Notes: generated by a model from the letters alone, not told the origin. Shown: positions 52,053 through 61,279, counted from the stretch's first letter. The stretch is 64,000 bases of DNA from Polaribacter haliotis (GCF_014784055.1 NZ_CP061813.1:2428001-2492000), one strand, 5' to 3'. A program made the numbers and translations.

Positions 52053-52895
52053 CTAAAAAGTATTAAAAATACCAATAGTAAAAGCGGTTTGTTTCGCCAC
52101 ATTATTTCCGAAGAAAGCGTTACCAAAACCAGCAGTAATTCCTAAATCACATAATTGTAAAATTCCTTTTAAACCATAAGCGCCATATTCTTGGTCGTTT
52201 ACATATAAACCTGTAAATGAATTATTTGTAGGGATATTTACGTCTCCATTTTCGAAAGATTTCACAACATCTATATATCCAATTAACCATATATTCTGAG
52301 TGACTTTTCCTCCAAATTCTCCACCAATTTTAAAGTTAGAACTGTAATCGTTTGTTCTTAAATCTGCTCCAATATGTGTCTGTAAAAATGTTTTTCCGAA
52401 ACTTTTTCCAGCTAATAATTGAGGCGTAAAAGTAAAAGCATCGTAACCTGTTCTTATTCCTGTATTTTCATCGTAAGAACTTGTATTTATTTCTGATAAT
52501 AATTGTCCAGATAAAACCCAACCATTGTTATAAAATTGATGTTTTAACCCTAATTGAATGTTTCCAAAAGTGGTTTTACTACTAGCAGGTTTAGAACAAT
52601 CTCCAATACAATCAATTGCTGGATTACTAAAACTTGATTTTTTTATAGATTTTAAAGGAACACTAAAAACCAACGAAGTTTTATCAGTCAACCCATATTC
52701 TCCATAAATTTGATATGTTCTGTCCGTAATATTTCCTCTGGTATTATAATCTGAGTCCCCAAAAAGTTCGTTATAATCAGAAATTGTTGTGTAAGAAAAG
52801 TTGATAAATAAATCTCCTTTTTCTTTTGTCCAAGGACTTTGAGCAAAAAGAGATGTGGTTAAAATTAGTAGTAAAACTGTGTTTATTTTTTTCAT
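52053..52895 (-). CDS. Outer-membrane protein, hypothetical (transporter/phenol-meta-like barrel)
   Basis: The 280-residue protein has a signal peptide (MKKINTVLLLILTTSLFAQ). It shows alternating amphipathic strands of an outer-membrane barrel (DLFINFSYTTISDYNELFG, TYQIYGEYGLTDKTSLVFSVPL, GNIQLGLKHQFYNNGWVLSGQLLSEI as examples), ending in AFTIGIFNTF with a terminal Phe. One pair of cysteines is in an extracellular loop (DCIGDCSKP). Function unknown. It reads away from the DUF4175 gene. Confidence 0.78.
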   Translation of the reverse strand: MKKINTVLLLILTTSLFAQSPWTKEKGDLFINFSYTTISDYNELFGDSDYNTRGNITDRTYQIYGEYGLTDKTSLVFSVPLKSIKKSSFSNPAIDCIGDCSKPASSKTTFGNIQLGLKHQFYNNGWVLSGQLLSEINTSSYDENTGIRTGYDAFTFTPQLLAGKSFGKTFLQTHIGADLRTNDYSSNFKIGGEFGGKVTQNIWLIGYIDVVKSFENGDVNIPTNNSFTGLYVNDQEYGAYGLKGILQLCDLGITAGFGNAFFGNNVAKQTAFTIGIFNTF

Positions 52896-52999
52896 ATTTT
52901 AGGTTTATTAATAATTAGTAGGCATCATTTTAAAATGCTTACAAATTCATTTAACAAATATTTCGTTTCAATTTCATGTAAAAATAGTATTTTTATTAG

Positions 53000-55900
53000 T
53001 TGATTATGAGCGCATTTAAAACAATTGAGAAAAAACTACATCAATTTACGAGAAAATTCTACGTAAATGAACTAATAAAAGGAACTATTTTATTCCTTTC
53101 TTTAGGATTCTTATACCTAATTTTTACCCTTTTTTTAGAGTATTTTTTATGGTTGAAACCAAATGCGAGAACATTCCTTTTTTGGGTTTTTATAATTGTT
53201 GAAGTTTTTTTACTTGTAAGATTTATTGCGATTCCTATTTTTAAATTATTGGGTTTACGAAAAGGGATTTCTTTAAAAGAATCATCAAAAATTATTGGTG
53301 CACATTTCCCAGAAGTTAAAGACAAATTATTAAATGTTTTACAGCTGAAAGAAGATGCACAACAGTCGGATTTATTGTTGGCGAGTATCAACCAGAAATC
53401 AGAAGAATTACAACCAATTCCGTTTGTAAAAGCTGTCGACTTTAAGAAGAATACCAAGTATTTAAAATATGCAATTGTACCAGTTTTAATATGGTTAATA
53501 ACATTAATATCAGGCAATAATGGGGTTTTTACACAAAGTTTAGATCGTGTAGTAAACCACAGAACTGCTTACAATCCACCAGCGCCATTTTCTTTTTCTT
53601 TACAAAACGAAAACTTGCAAGTTATTCAAGGAAAACCGATTACAATTATTGTAAATACAGCAGGAACTGTGTTGCCTTCTGAAGCAAAAATTATTTATGA
53701 TAATCAACAATATTTTCTTCAAAATAATGGAAATGGAACTTTTTCTTACACATTTTCTGACGTTCAAAAGCCTTTAAATTTTTTCGTTGAAGCCAATGGA
53801 GTTCAATCACAAGATTATAAAATTGAAGTTATAAATACGCCAACAATCAACAATATTGCTTTACAATTAAGCTACCCAAGATATGTTGGCAAGCGAAATG
53901 AAACCATCCAAAATACAGGAAATATAATTGTTCCTGAAGGAACAAGAATTACTTGGAAAGTGCAAGCCTCTCAAACGGATTCTGTGGCGTTTATTATTAA
54001 TGAAAATAGAAATTTATTCAATAATGTTACAAATTCTAATTTTGAATATTCTAAATACATTAGAAATTCGCTAAATTATCAAATTACATCTTCTAACAAA
54101 AATCTTCGCGATTATGAGAATTTGCAATTTTCTGTCGGAATTATTAAAGATGAAGTTCCAGAGATTTCTGTACAAACAAATATTGATAGTATTTCACGTG
54201 GAACAGCGCAATTTGCTGGTCAGATTTCTGACGATTATGGTCTAAACAAATTACAGATTATTTATTATGATGATAATAATCCGCAGAATCAACAAACCTT
54301 CGATTTACAAATCACGAAGGAAAATATCCAAACTTTCTTTTATCAATTTCCAGATGGATTAGATTTAAAATCAGGAATAAATTACGAACTCTTTTTTCAG
54401 GTTTTTGATAATGATGCTGTAAATGGAAATAAAAAAGCAAAAAGTAAAGTTTTTAATTATCGTAAAAAATCGACACAAGAAATCGATCAAGAATTACTAC
54501 AAGAACAACGCAACACAATTAATAGTTTAGAAAATTCGATTCAGAAACAAGAAAAGCAAGAGAAGGAGTTGACTAAAATTCAGGAAGATTTACAAAACAA
54601 GAAAAAGTTAAGTTGGAATGATAAGAAGAAAGTTGAAAACTTTATAAAGCGTCAAGAAAACTATAAAAAAATGATGCAACGTCAAACGGATGAGTTGCAA
54701 GAAAATTTAGACGAGAAAAAAGAAGAGAATGAGAATCTTCAAGAAAAGAAAGAAGAGTTAAAAAAACGAATTGACGAATTAAAAAAGTTAGACAAGCAAC
54801 AGAAGTTGTTAGATGAAATTCAAAAAATGGCAGACAAACTAAACAAGGAAGATTTAGTGAAAAAAGCCAAAGAATTAGCACAACAAAACAAGCAACAAAG
54901 ACGAAGTTTAGAGCGCATGTTAGAGTTGACGAAGCGTTTTTACGTGGAACAAAAAACAATGCAAATTGCCAACAAGTTAGATGAATTGGCGAAAAAGCAA
55001 GAAGCTTTAGAGCAAAAAGAAAATGCAACTTTAGCAGAGCAAGAAAAAATAAACGAAGAATTTAAAGAATTAAAAAAGGAATTAGAAGAATTGGCAAAAG
55101 ACAACGAAAAGTTAAAAGAGCCAATGGAATTGCCAGATGTAGAAGATGAAAAAGAAGCAATTGACGAAGAATTAAAAAAGTCGGAAGAAAGTTTAAAAAA
55201 GCAAGATAAAAACGAAGCAAAGAAAAGCCAAAAGGAATCATCTAAAAAGATGAAAGAAATGAGTGCAAAAATGCAAAAAGCAATGGAGGCGTTGGAAGGA
55301 GAATCCATCGAAGAAAACATGGAAGATTTGCGAAAAATTTTAGAGAATTTGGTTACGTTTTCTTTTCAACAAGAAAATTTAATGAACAAGTTTAGTGAAA
55401 CTTCTACAGGCCATCCAGATTATGGAAAAGACCTAAAAAAGCAAAACGACATTAGAACTTATTTCGAACATATAGACGATAGTTTGTATGTGCTCTCCAT
55501 GCGTTTACCAAAAATATCAGCAAAAATACAAGACGATTTATCTACGACTCATTACAATTTAGAGCAATCTTTAGAGAATTTTTCTGAAAATAGATTCAAT
55601 AATGGTATTTCTAATCAACGTTATGTAATGACTTCCACAAACAATCTTGCAGACTATTTAAGTAATATTTTAAATAGTATGAAAAATTCGATGTCTATGA
55701 AAATGGGCAAAGGAAAAAAAGGAAAGCAAGGAGGTTTTAGTTTGCCAGACATCATAAAAAAACAAGGCGAATTGTCGGAGAAGATGAAAGAAGGAATGAA
55801 AAAAGGTGGAAAAAAACCTGGTCAAAAATCTGGAGAGAAACCTGGTGAAGGACAAAAAGGTGGAAAAGAAGGCAAGAAACCAGGAGCAAATGGGAAACCA

Positions 55901-56470
55901 GGAAATGAAGGAGAAAATGGAAAATCTGGTGATTCTGGAAAGTCAGGAAAGAACGGAAAAGGGAAAGGCGGAAAAGATGGAAGACCTGGAGAAAATGGAA
56001 AAGGTAAAGGAGAAGGTGATGGAGAAAATGACGACTTAGATGGAGAATTGTATGAGATTTACAAAGAACAATCTAAACTAAGACAAGAACTTCAAAATGC
56101 GATAAAAGAAAGTGAAAACGGAAAACCTGGTGGAAATGCTAATGCAAAAAAAGCATTAAAAACCATGGAACAATTAGAAAATGAAATTCTGGAAAAAGGT
56201 TTTAATGCTGGAACCATTCAAAGGATGCAACGTTTAAATTACGAATTATTAAAATTAGATTCAGCTGTTTTAGAGCAAGGAGAAGATAAGAAACGAAAAT
56301 CTACCACTAATTTTAAAGAAACACAAAGAAATAATGCAAAAGCACTTCAATTTAAAAAGCAGTTTTACAATCAAATAGAAATATTAAATAGACAATCCTT
56401 ACCTTTGCAGGAAAATTACAAAATAAAGGTTCGAGAATATTTTTCTGAACCTCAGAAAAAAGAAAAATGA
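53000..56470 (+). CDS. DUF4175 giant membrane-anchored coiled-coil protein with collagen-like tract
   Basis: The 1156-residue protein has two N-terminal transmembrane helices (ILFLSLGFLYLIFTLFL and FLFWVFIIVEVFLLVRFI) and a third near residue 155. An Ig-like extracytoplasmic region runs to about 490, followed by a long Lys/Glu/Gln-rich coiled-coil (about 490-790). A helical segment (790-900) precedes a Gly/Lys/Pro-rich tract (about 900-1015) with many G-x-K and G-x-N-G-K repeats. Genes of this family commonly precede ybeY and mnmG in flavobacteria and lack a defined function. Its stop overlaps the ybeY start by four bases. Confidence 0.88.
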   Translation: MIMSAFKTIEKKLHQFTRKFYVNELIKGTILFLSLGFLYLIFTLFLEYFLWLKPNARTFLFWVFIIVEVFLLVRFIAIPIFKLLGLRKGISLKESSKIIGAHFPEVKDKLLNVLQLKEDAQQSDLLLASINQKSEELQPIPFVKAVDFKKNTKYLKYAIVPVLIWLITLISGNNGVFTQSLDRVVNHRTAYNPPAPFSFSLQNENLQVIQGKPITIIVNTAGTVLPSEAKIIYDNQQYFLQNNGNGTFSYTFSDVQKPLNFFVEANGVQSQDYKIEVINTPTINNIALQLSYPRYVGKRNETIQNTGNIIVPEGTRITWKVQASQTDSVAFIINENRNLFNNVTNSNFEYSKYIRNSLNYQITSSNKNLRDYENLQFSVGIIKDEVPEISVQTNIDSISRGTAQFAGQISDDYGLNKLQIIYYDDNNPQNQQTFDLQITKENIQTFFYQFPDGLDLKSGINYELFFQVFDNDAVNGNKKAKSKVFNYRKKSTQEIDQELLQEQRNTINSLENSIQKQEKQEKELTKIQEDLQNKKKLSWNDKKKVENFIKRQENYKKMMQRQTDELQENLDEKKEENENLQEKKEELKKRIDELKKLDKQQKLLDEIQKMADKLNKEDLVKKAKELAQQNKQQRRSLERMLELTKRFYVEQKTMQIANKLDELAKKQEALEQKENATLAEQEKINEEFKELKKELEELAKDNEKLKEPMELPDVEDEKEAIDEELKKSEESLKKQDKNEAKKSQKESSKKMKEMSAKMQKAMEALEGESIEENMEDLRKILENLVTFSFQQENLMNKFSETSTGHPDYGKDLKKQNDIRTYFEHIDDSLYVLSMRLPKISAKIQDDLSTTHYNLEQSLENFSENRFNNGISNQRYVMTSTNNLADYLSNILNSMKNSMSMKMGKGKKGKQGGFSLPDIIKKQGELSEKMKEGMKKGGKKPGQKSGEKPGEGQKGGKEGKKPGANGKPGNEGENGKSGDSGKSGKNGKGKGGKDGRPGENGKGKGEGDGENDDLDGELYEIYKEQSKLRQELQNAIKESENGKPGGNANAKKALKTMEQLENEILEKGFNAGTIQRMQRLNYELLKLDSAVLEQGEDKKRKSTTNFKETQRNNAKALQFKKQFYNQIEILNRQSLPLQENYKIKVREYFSEPQKKEK
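54190..54205. promoter_or_regulatory. parS-like site inside the DUF4175 gene
   Basis: TATTTCACGTGGAACA matches 14 of 16 bases of the ParB-binding consensus TGTTTCACGTGAAACA, by my own alignment. It falls within coding sequence (Ser-Arg-Gly-Thr), which also constrains the bases. Support comes from two further sites flanking mnmG. Confidence 0.4.
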
Positions 56471-56880
56471 TAACCTTTAATTACGAAACGGATTTCGAAA
56501 TTGTTAACGAAAAGTCATTAGAAATTTGGATAGAAAATACGATTGAAAAACACAATTGTGAAGTTGGAGAAATCAATTATATTTTTTGTGATGACACTTA
56601 TTTACACAAATTAAATGTCGAATTTTTACAGCACGATACGTTAACGGATATCATAAGTTTCGATAATTCTTTAGGGAAATTAATTAATGGAGATATTTAT
56701 ATTTCTGTAGAAAGAGTAGCAGATAATGCAACCGATTTTAACGTTTCTTTTGAAGAAGAATTACACAGAGTAATGATTCATGGTATTTTACATTATGTCG
56801 GTTTTAAAGACAAAACTACAACCGAGAAAAAAGAGATGAGAAATCAAGAAAACATTGCTTTATATGTTTTAAGTATTTAA
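56467..56880 (+). CDS. ybeY: Endoribonuclease YbeY (rRNA maturation)
   Basis: The 137-residue protein has the metal site region HRVMIHGILHYVGFKDKT. The first two His of the HGxLHLxGYDH motif are conserved, but the third position is Lys, in the form GFKDK. That replacement is, as far as I recall, usual in Bacteroidota YbeY and not a sign of decay. It acts in 16S rRNA 3' end processing and ribosome quality control. Its ATG overlaps the end of the DUF4175 gene. Confidence 0.92.
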   Translation: MITFNYETDFEIVNEKSLEIWIENTIEKHNCEVGEINYIFCDDTYLHKLNVEFLQHDTLTDIISFDNSLGKLINGDIYISVERVADNATDFNVSFEEELHRVMIHGILHYVGFKDKTTTEKKEMRNQENIALYVLSI

Positions 56881-56901
56881 TAATCAGTTATTTAAAATTA
56901 T

Positions 56902-56917
56902 AGTTTCACGTGGAACA
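56902..56917. promoter_or_regulatory. parS-like site upstream of mnmG
   Basis: AGTTTCACGTGGAACA matches 14 of 16 bases of the parS consensus TGTTTCACGTGAAACA. It lies in the 44-base intergenic gap, 8 bases before the mnmG ATG, where no coding constraint applies. Together with the site at 58823 it flanks mnmG exactly. Confidence 0.6.
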
Positions 56918-56924
56918 GTAATAT

Positions 56925-58802
56925 ATGAGTTTATTTACAACAATTTATGATGTTATAGTAGTTGGTGGAGGTCATGCAGGAAGCGAGGCAGCCGCAGCAA
57001 GTGCAAACATGGGTGCACATACTTTATTAATTACAATGAATTTGCAGAACATTGCGCAAATGAGTTGCAATCCAGCAATGGGTGGAATTGCAAAAGGACA
57101 AATCGTTAGAGAGATAGATGCTTTAGGTGGTTATAGTGGAATTGTTACAGACAAAACTGCGATTCAGTTTAAGATGTTAAACAAATCTAAAGGGCCTGCA
57201 ATGTGGAGTCCAAGAGCACAATCAGACAGGATGCAATTTGCAGAATGTTGGAGAACCATGTTAGAGCAAACTGAAAATTTAGACTTTTATCAAGATTCTG
57301 TAAACGGATTGTTATTTGATGAAAATAAAATTATCGGTGTAAAAACAGCTTTAGGTTTAGAGATAAAAGCAAAGACTGTAATTATAACCGCAGGAACTTT
57401 TTTAAATGGATTAATTCATATTGGTGATAAAAGTTTTGGTGGAGGTAGAGCAGGTGAAGGAGCATCTACAGGAATTACAGAAGACCTTGTAAAAAAAGGT
57501 TTCGAATCAGGAAGAATGAAGACAGGAACTCCTCCAAGAGTAGATGGACGATCTTTAGATTATTCTAAAATGATTGAACAACCTGGAGATGAAATCACAG
57601 AGAAATTTTCTTATTTACCAACTTCAAAAGCATTAACAGAACAACGTTCTTGTTGGTTAACTTATACAAATTTAAATGTACACGATTCTTTGCGAGAAGG
57701 GTTTGATCGTTCGCCAATGTTTAATGGTAGAATACAATCTACAGGACCAAGATATTGCCCATCAATTGAAGATAAAATAGATCGATTTGCAACGAAAGAT
57801 AGACACCAGATATTTGTAGAACCAGAAGGTTGGACAACTTGTGAAATGTATGTAAATGGGTTTTCAACTTCGCTACCAGAAGATATTCAAGACAAAGCAA
57901 TTCGTTCTATAGAAGGTTTCGAAAATGTAAAATTTTTAAGATATGGTTATGCAATTGAGTATGACTTTTTTCAACCTACACAATTAAAACATTCCTTAGA
58001 AACAAAGCTGATTGAAAATTTATTTTTCGCAGGACAAATAAATGGAACAACTGGATATGAAGAAGCAGCGGCACAAGGTTTAATGGCTGGTGTAAATGCT
58101 GCTTTAAAAACACAAGAAAAAGAACCTTTTATATTAAAAAGAAACGAAGCTTATATTGGAGTTTTAATTGACGATTTAATTACAAAAGGTACAGAAGAAC
58201 CATATAGAATGTTTACTTCTAGAGCAGAATATAGAACCCTTTTAAGACAAGATAATGCAGATTTAAGATTAACTCCTTTAGGATTTGAACTTGGTTTGGC
58301 TTCAAAAGAAAGGTTAGATAGGGTTATTGAAAAACAAAGAAAAACAGATTTATTAATTAACTTTCTTCAAAAAACAAGTGTTAAAGAAGCTGAAATAAAT
58401 CCTATTTTAAAAGCAAAAAATTTAGCTTTAATTAACCAATCTATGAAGCTCTATAAAATAGCAGCTAGACCTCAATTAGAGTTTTCTGAATTTAATAATA
58501 TCGAAAAAGTAAAAGTATTTTTAGAAGAAAATAATATAGATAGAGAAATTATAGAACAAGCAGAAATTCATTTAAAATATGCTGGTTATATCGAAAAAGA
58601 AAAGAACAATGCAGATAAATTAAACAGGTTAGAGAATGTTGTAATTCCATCTTCTTTTAATTACAGCAAAGTAAAATCTCTCTCTTATGAAGCAAGAGAA
58701 AAACTAAATAAAATACAACCAACTTCTATTTCACAAGCAAGCAGAATTAGCGGAGTTTCACCAAGTGATATTTCTGTTCTTTTAGTTTATATGGGAAGAT
58801 AG
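56925..58802 (+). CDS. mnmG: tRNA uridine-5-carboxymethylaminomethyl modification enzyme, FAD subunit
   Basis: The 625-residue protein (GidA) has the FAD motif VVGGGHAGSEAAAASANMGA and the family segment MSCNPAMGGIAKGQIVREIDALGGYSG. It also has KTGTPPRVDGRS, INGTTGYEEAAAQGLMAGVNA and the C-terminal SYEAREKLNKIQPTSISQASRISGVSPSDISVLLVYMGR (cited as landmarks). With MnmE it modifies the wobble uridine of tRNAs. In many bacteria this gene lies near oriC. It is flanked by two parS-like palindromes. Confidence 0.97.
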   Translation: MSLFTTIYDVIVVGGGHAGSEAAAASANMGAHTLLITMNLQNIAQMSCNPAMGGIAKGQIVREIDALGGYSGIVTDKTAIQFKMLNKSKGPAMWSPRAQSDRMQFAECWRTMLEQTENLDFYQDSVNGLLFDENKIIGVKTALGLEIKAKTVIITAGTFLNGLIHIGDKSFGGGRAGEGASTGITEDLVKKGFESGRMKTGTPPRVDGRSLDYSKMIEQPGDEITEKFSYLPTSKALTEQRSCWLTYTNLNVHDSLREGFDRSPMFNGRIQSTGPRYCPSIEDKIDRFATKDRHQIFVEPEGWTTCEMYVNGFSTSLPEDIQDKAIRSIEGFENVKFLRYGYAIEYDFFQPTQLKHSLETKLIENLFFAGQINGTTGYEEAAAQGLMAGVNAALKTQEKEPFILKRNEAYIGVLIDDLITKGTEEPYRMFTSRAEYRTLLRQDNADLRLTPLGFELGLASKERLDRVIEKQRKTDLLINFLQKTSVKEAEINPILKAKNLALINQSMKLYKIAARPQLEFSEFNNIEKVKVFLEENNIDREIIEQAEIHLKYAGYIEKEKNNADKLNRLENVVIPSSFNYSKVKSLSYEAREKLNKIQPTSISQASRISGVSPSDISVLLVYMGR

Positions 58803-58822
58803 AAAAAACAAAAATTGCGAAT

Positions 58823-58838
58823 TGTTCCTCGTGGAACA
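58823..58838. promoter_or_regulatory. parS-like site downstream of mnmG
   Basis: TGTTCCTCGTGGAACA is a near-perfect palindrome, one base from TGTTCCACGTGGAACA and 13 of 16 to the general parS consensus. It lies in the 55-base gap between mnmG and the methyltransferase gene. Confidence 0.55.
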
Positions 58839-58857
58839 ATATTAAAAATTAAAGAAT

Positions 58858-59715
58858 ATGGAGAATGAAAAAGAACTCTATACAAATTTAATTCCCCACT
58901 TAAATTGTAAAGATTTTACGGTTTCGAAAGAAACTTTTCAAGTAATGAAAAACGAGGAATATGAAATGTTGGTTACATGCCCAGTTCCAGAAAATTTAGA
59001 AGATTATTATAAAAGTGAAGATTATATTTCTCACACAGACAGTAAAAAATCTTTAATTGATAAAATCTACCAATTAGTAAAAAATTACACTTTAAAACAA
59101 AAGCTTTCGCTATTAAATTCTTTTGAAACAGAATCTAAATTGGTTTTAGATATTGGAGCAGGAACAGGAGATTTTTTAAAAGTTTGTAAAAATGACAACT
59201 GGGAAGTTTTAGGAGTTGAACCCAATTTAGATGCTAGAAAAATTGCATCTAAAAAAGGGATAGAATTAACAGAAAATTTATCAGAAATTACAAAACAGCA
59301 ATTCGATGTAATTACACTTTGGCATGTTTTAGAACACGTACCAGATTTAAAGAGAACTATTAAAACACTAAAAAGTTTATTAAAACCCAAAGGTAGAATT
59401 ATTGTTGCTGTACCAAACTATAAAAGTTGCGATGCAAAATCTTATAAAGAATATTGGGCAGCTTATGATGTTCCAAGACATCTTTGGCATTTCTCTCAAA
59501 AATCCATTCACAAATTATTCTCTGAAGTAGATATGATTGTAGATGAAACTTTGCCTATGAAATTCGATGCATATTATGTTTCGCTTTTAAGTGAAAAATA
59601 TAAAGCAGGAAAAACCAATCCACTAAAAGCGTTTTACAGAGGATTTTTATCAAACTTTAATGCAATGAAGAGTTCTGAGTATTCTTCGTTTATTTATGTG
59701 ATTAAAAACTACTAA
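58858..59715 (+). CDS. Class I SAM-dependent methyltransferase
   Basis: The 285-residue protein has an N-terminal zinc-finger-like or substrate-recognition part (HLNCKDFTVSKETFQVMKNEEYEMLVTCPVP, with only two Cys) and the SAM motif VLDIGAGTGDFLKVCK, then LWHVLEHVPDL and LKPKGRIIVAVPNYKSCD. This architecture recalls methyltransferases acting on polyketide or cell-surface precursors, but the substrate is unknown. It follows mnmG in the same direction and ends with a terminator. Confidence 0.85.
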   Translation: MENEKELYTNLIPHLNCKDFTVSKETFQVMKNEEYEMLVTCPVPENLEDYYKSEDYISHTDSKKSLIDKIYQLVKNYTLKQKLSLLNSFETESKLVLDIGAGTGDFLKVCKNDNWEVLGVEPNLDARKIASKKGIELTENLSEITKQQFDVITLWHVLEHVPDLKRTIKTLKSLLKPKGRIIVAVPNYKSCDAKSYKEYWAAYDVPRHLWHFSQKSIHKLFSEVDMIVDETLPMKFDAYYVSLLSEKYKAGKTNPLKAFYRGFLSNFNAMKSSEYSSFIYVIKNY

Positions 59716-59782
59716 AAAATGATTTTAAAGTGTTTTTTAAATATTTGTAATTAAAAAACACACAAATACCTGGTTAAAATCT

Positions 59783-59819
59783 AAAAAGCTCTTAAAACGC
59801 ATGTTTTAAGAGCTTTTTT
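59783..59819. terminator. Intrinsic terminator after the methyltransferase gene
   Basis: AAAAAGCTCTTAAAAC pairs with GTTTTAAGAGCTTTTT and is followed by T. It lies between the convergent methyltransferase and DoxX-like genes. Confidence 0.9.
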
Positions 59820-59858
59820 AATAAATTATATTTATAGAATATCTAATATAAATAATTT

Positions 59859-60257
59859 TTAGCTATTTAATAAATAAACACCCAAAATTGATATAATAAA
59901 ATAGACAGCTAAAGACATCGCTCCTGCATAATCTTTTGCCAAACGTTGTCCTATTAATAAAAATATTAAAGTGATTGCAGAGAGCTCAATACCGAAAGAA
60001 GCAATTTCTTTTGCTTCTGAAGTATATAATTGATAAACTCCAATAATCATTAAAATTCCTGCAACGACTTCAATAATTAAAATAATAGCTAATAAAAAAG
60101 GAACACTATTTTTTAATGGAGAGTTTTTAAAATGTTCTGTAATAAAAGAAACGTTCCCTTTCCAATCTAAAAGTTTGTCGATTCCAGATTGAATAAAAGT
60201 AACAATTAAGAAAAACAGAATTAATACTTCTGCAGGATAATTTGATAAAAAGTTCAT
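59859..60257 (-). CDS. DoxX-like membrane protein
   Basis: A 132-residue protein with four transmembrane helices: VLILFFLIVTFIQSGIDKLLDW, FLLAIILIIEVVAGILMIIG, FGIELSAITLIFLLIG and GAMSLAVYFIISILGVYLL. The motif QSGIDKLLDWKG in the first helix is typical for the DoxX/DUF4870-like group. Role unknown. It follows a repeat-rich helical protein gene by 12 bases. Confidence 0.78.
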   Translation of the reverse strand: MNFLSNYPAEVLILFFLIVTFIQSGIDKLLDWKGNVSFITEHFKNSPLKNSVPFLLAIILIIEVVAGILMIIGVYQLYTSEAKEIASFGIELSAITLIFLLIGQRLAKDYAGAMSLAVYFIISILGVYLLNS

Positions 60258-60269
60258 AATTTGTTTTTT

Positions 60270-60707
60270 TTATTTTCCAAATAAACGCTGAAAGAAACTC
60301 TTTGTTTTTGTAGTTGCTTCTTTGATTTCTTCCTTTGCATCTTCTGCTAAATCTGCTAAATTTTCTGCAGCTTCACTTGCAAATTCAGATGCTTTTTCCT
60401 TAACATCATCGAACATTTCTTCAGCATCTTCTGCAAATTCGTTTACTTTTTCTTTAGCTTCATCAGAATATTCTACTAATTTTTCTTTCACTTTATCCAT
60501 ATTTTCATCAGAAAAAGTTTCGTTTATTTTCTCTTTTGCAGCATCAAAAGCTTTGGTGGCATCTTCTTTAAATTCAACTGCTTTTTCAGTAGTAGAATCT
60601 TTAATTTCGTTTGCTTTGTCCTTTAAGCTATCTAATGTTTCTTTAGATTCTTCAGTAATTTTTTTCTTAATTTCTTTTGGCTGTAGTTTTTCTTCTTTAT
60701 TTGACAT
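60270..60707 (-). CDS. Amphipathic-helix repeat protein (apolipoprotein/LEA-like)
   Basis: The 145-residue protein is almost entirely Lys/Glu/Ala-rich helix with 11-residue-like periodicity: KEDATKAFDAAKEKINETF, KVKEKLVEYSDEAKEKVNEF, DVKEKASEFASEAAENL and DLAEDAKEEIKEATTKTKSF. It has no signal peptide or cysteines. It resembles apolipoprotein-like or late-embryogenesis-abundant-like stress proteins, which coat membranes or protect during desiccation. The assignment is structural only. Confidence 0.65.
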   Translation of the reverse strand: MSNKEEKLQPKEIKKKITEESKETLDSLKDKANEIKDSTTEKAVEFKEDATKAFDAAKEKINETFSDENMDKVKEKLVEYSDEAKEKVNEFAEDAEEMFDDVKEKASEFASEAAENLADLAEDAKEEIKEATTKTKSFFQRLFGK

Positions 60708-60733
60708 AATTAATTGATATTTAGTTGTTTATA

Positions 60734-61120
60734 TTATTTAAAAGCTTGATCTATTGGTTCCCAAAGCTCTATTTTATTACCTTCATTATCTAAAATCCAG
60801 CCGAATTTTCCATAATCGTAGGTTTCCATTTCTCCAACAATAGTAACACCTTCTTTCTTTAGTTCTGCTAACAATTCTACTAAATTTTCAACCCTATAAT
60901 TAAACATAAAGTCCTTTTTTGAAGGTTCGAAGTGTTTAGTGTCTTTAAAAAAAGGACTCCATTGAGTTGATGCGTCTTTTCCTTCTTTATCTTTCCACCA
61001 AAATGTAGCGCCCCATTCATCTGTGTTAAAACCTAAATGATTTTTATACCAATCTTTAGATGCTTTTGGATCTTCAGTTTTAAAAAATAATCCGCCAATT
61101 CCTGTAACTCTATTTTTCAT
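60734..61120 (-). CDS. VOC-family (glyoxalase/bleomycin-resistance) protein
   Basis: The 128-residue protein has two beta-alpha-beta-beta-beta modules. GGLFFKTEDPKASKDWYKNHLGF starts the first, VENLVELLAELKKEGVTIVGEMETYDYGKFGWILDNEGNKIELWEP the second (quoted as landmarks). The terminal Glu of IELWEP is the typical metal ligand. Substrate unknown. Confidence 0.83.
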   Translation of the reverse strand: MKNRVTGIGGLFFKTEDPKASKDWYKNHLGFNTDEWGATFWWKDKEGKDASTQWSPFFKDTKHFEPSKKDFMFNYRVENLVELLAELKKEGVTIVGEMETYDYGKFGWILDNEGNKIELWEPIDQAFK

Positions 61121-61279
61121 AATTTCTATAAAATTTGATTTTCTAATGTCATTTCGACCTTGTGGAGAAATTTCTTTTGATTCTTACTTTGTTATTTAAT
61201 TTATACAAATTTCTTATTTTAATCTCATCAAATTAAAGATTTTTCGACTACACTGCATTTCGCTCAAAATGACAATTTT
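61121..61279. repeat. Cluster of dispersed GTCATTTCGAC repeats
   Basis: The gap between the VOC and DUF1801 genes contains GTCATTTCGACCTTGTGGAG (61149-61168) and a second unit TTTTTCGACTACACTGCATT followed by TCGCTCAAAATGAC. Both have the pattern of the dispersed (T/G)TCATTTCGA...TCGAAATGAC family found at 61739-61965. No gene is visible. Confidence 0.65.

Noticed and set aside
54936..54951. GTTTTTACGTGGAACA as another parS site
   Set aside because: Only 12 of 16 bases match the consensus and it is in coding sequence; too weak alone.
54642..55320. Long minus-strand open frames opposite the DUF4175 coiled-coil
   Set aside because: They are rich in Ser, Phe and Leu, as expected for the complement of a Lys/Glu-rich coding sequence, and overlap a well-supported gene.
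56467..56880. YbeY inactivated by loss of the third metal-binding His
   Set aside because: The GFKDK form at this place is, as far as I recall, normal for Bacteroidota YbeY, so it is a lineage feature and not decay.
60322..60717. Plus-strand open frame opposite the amphipathic-helix protein
   Set aside because: It is a Ser/Ala/Phe-rich mirror of a Lys/Glu/Ala repeat gene with no independent support.
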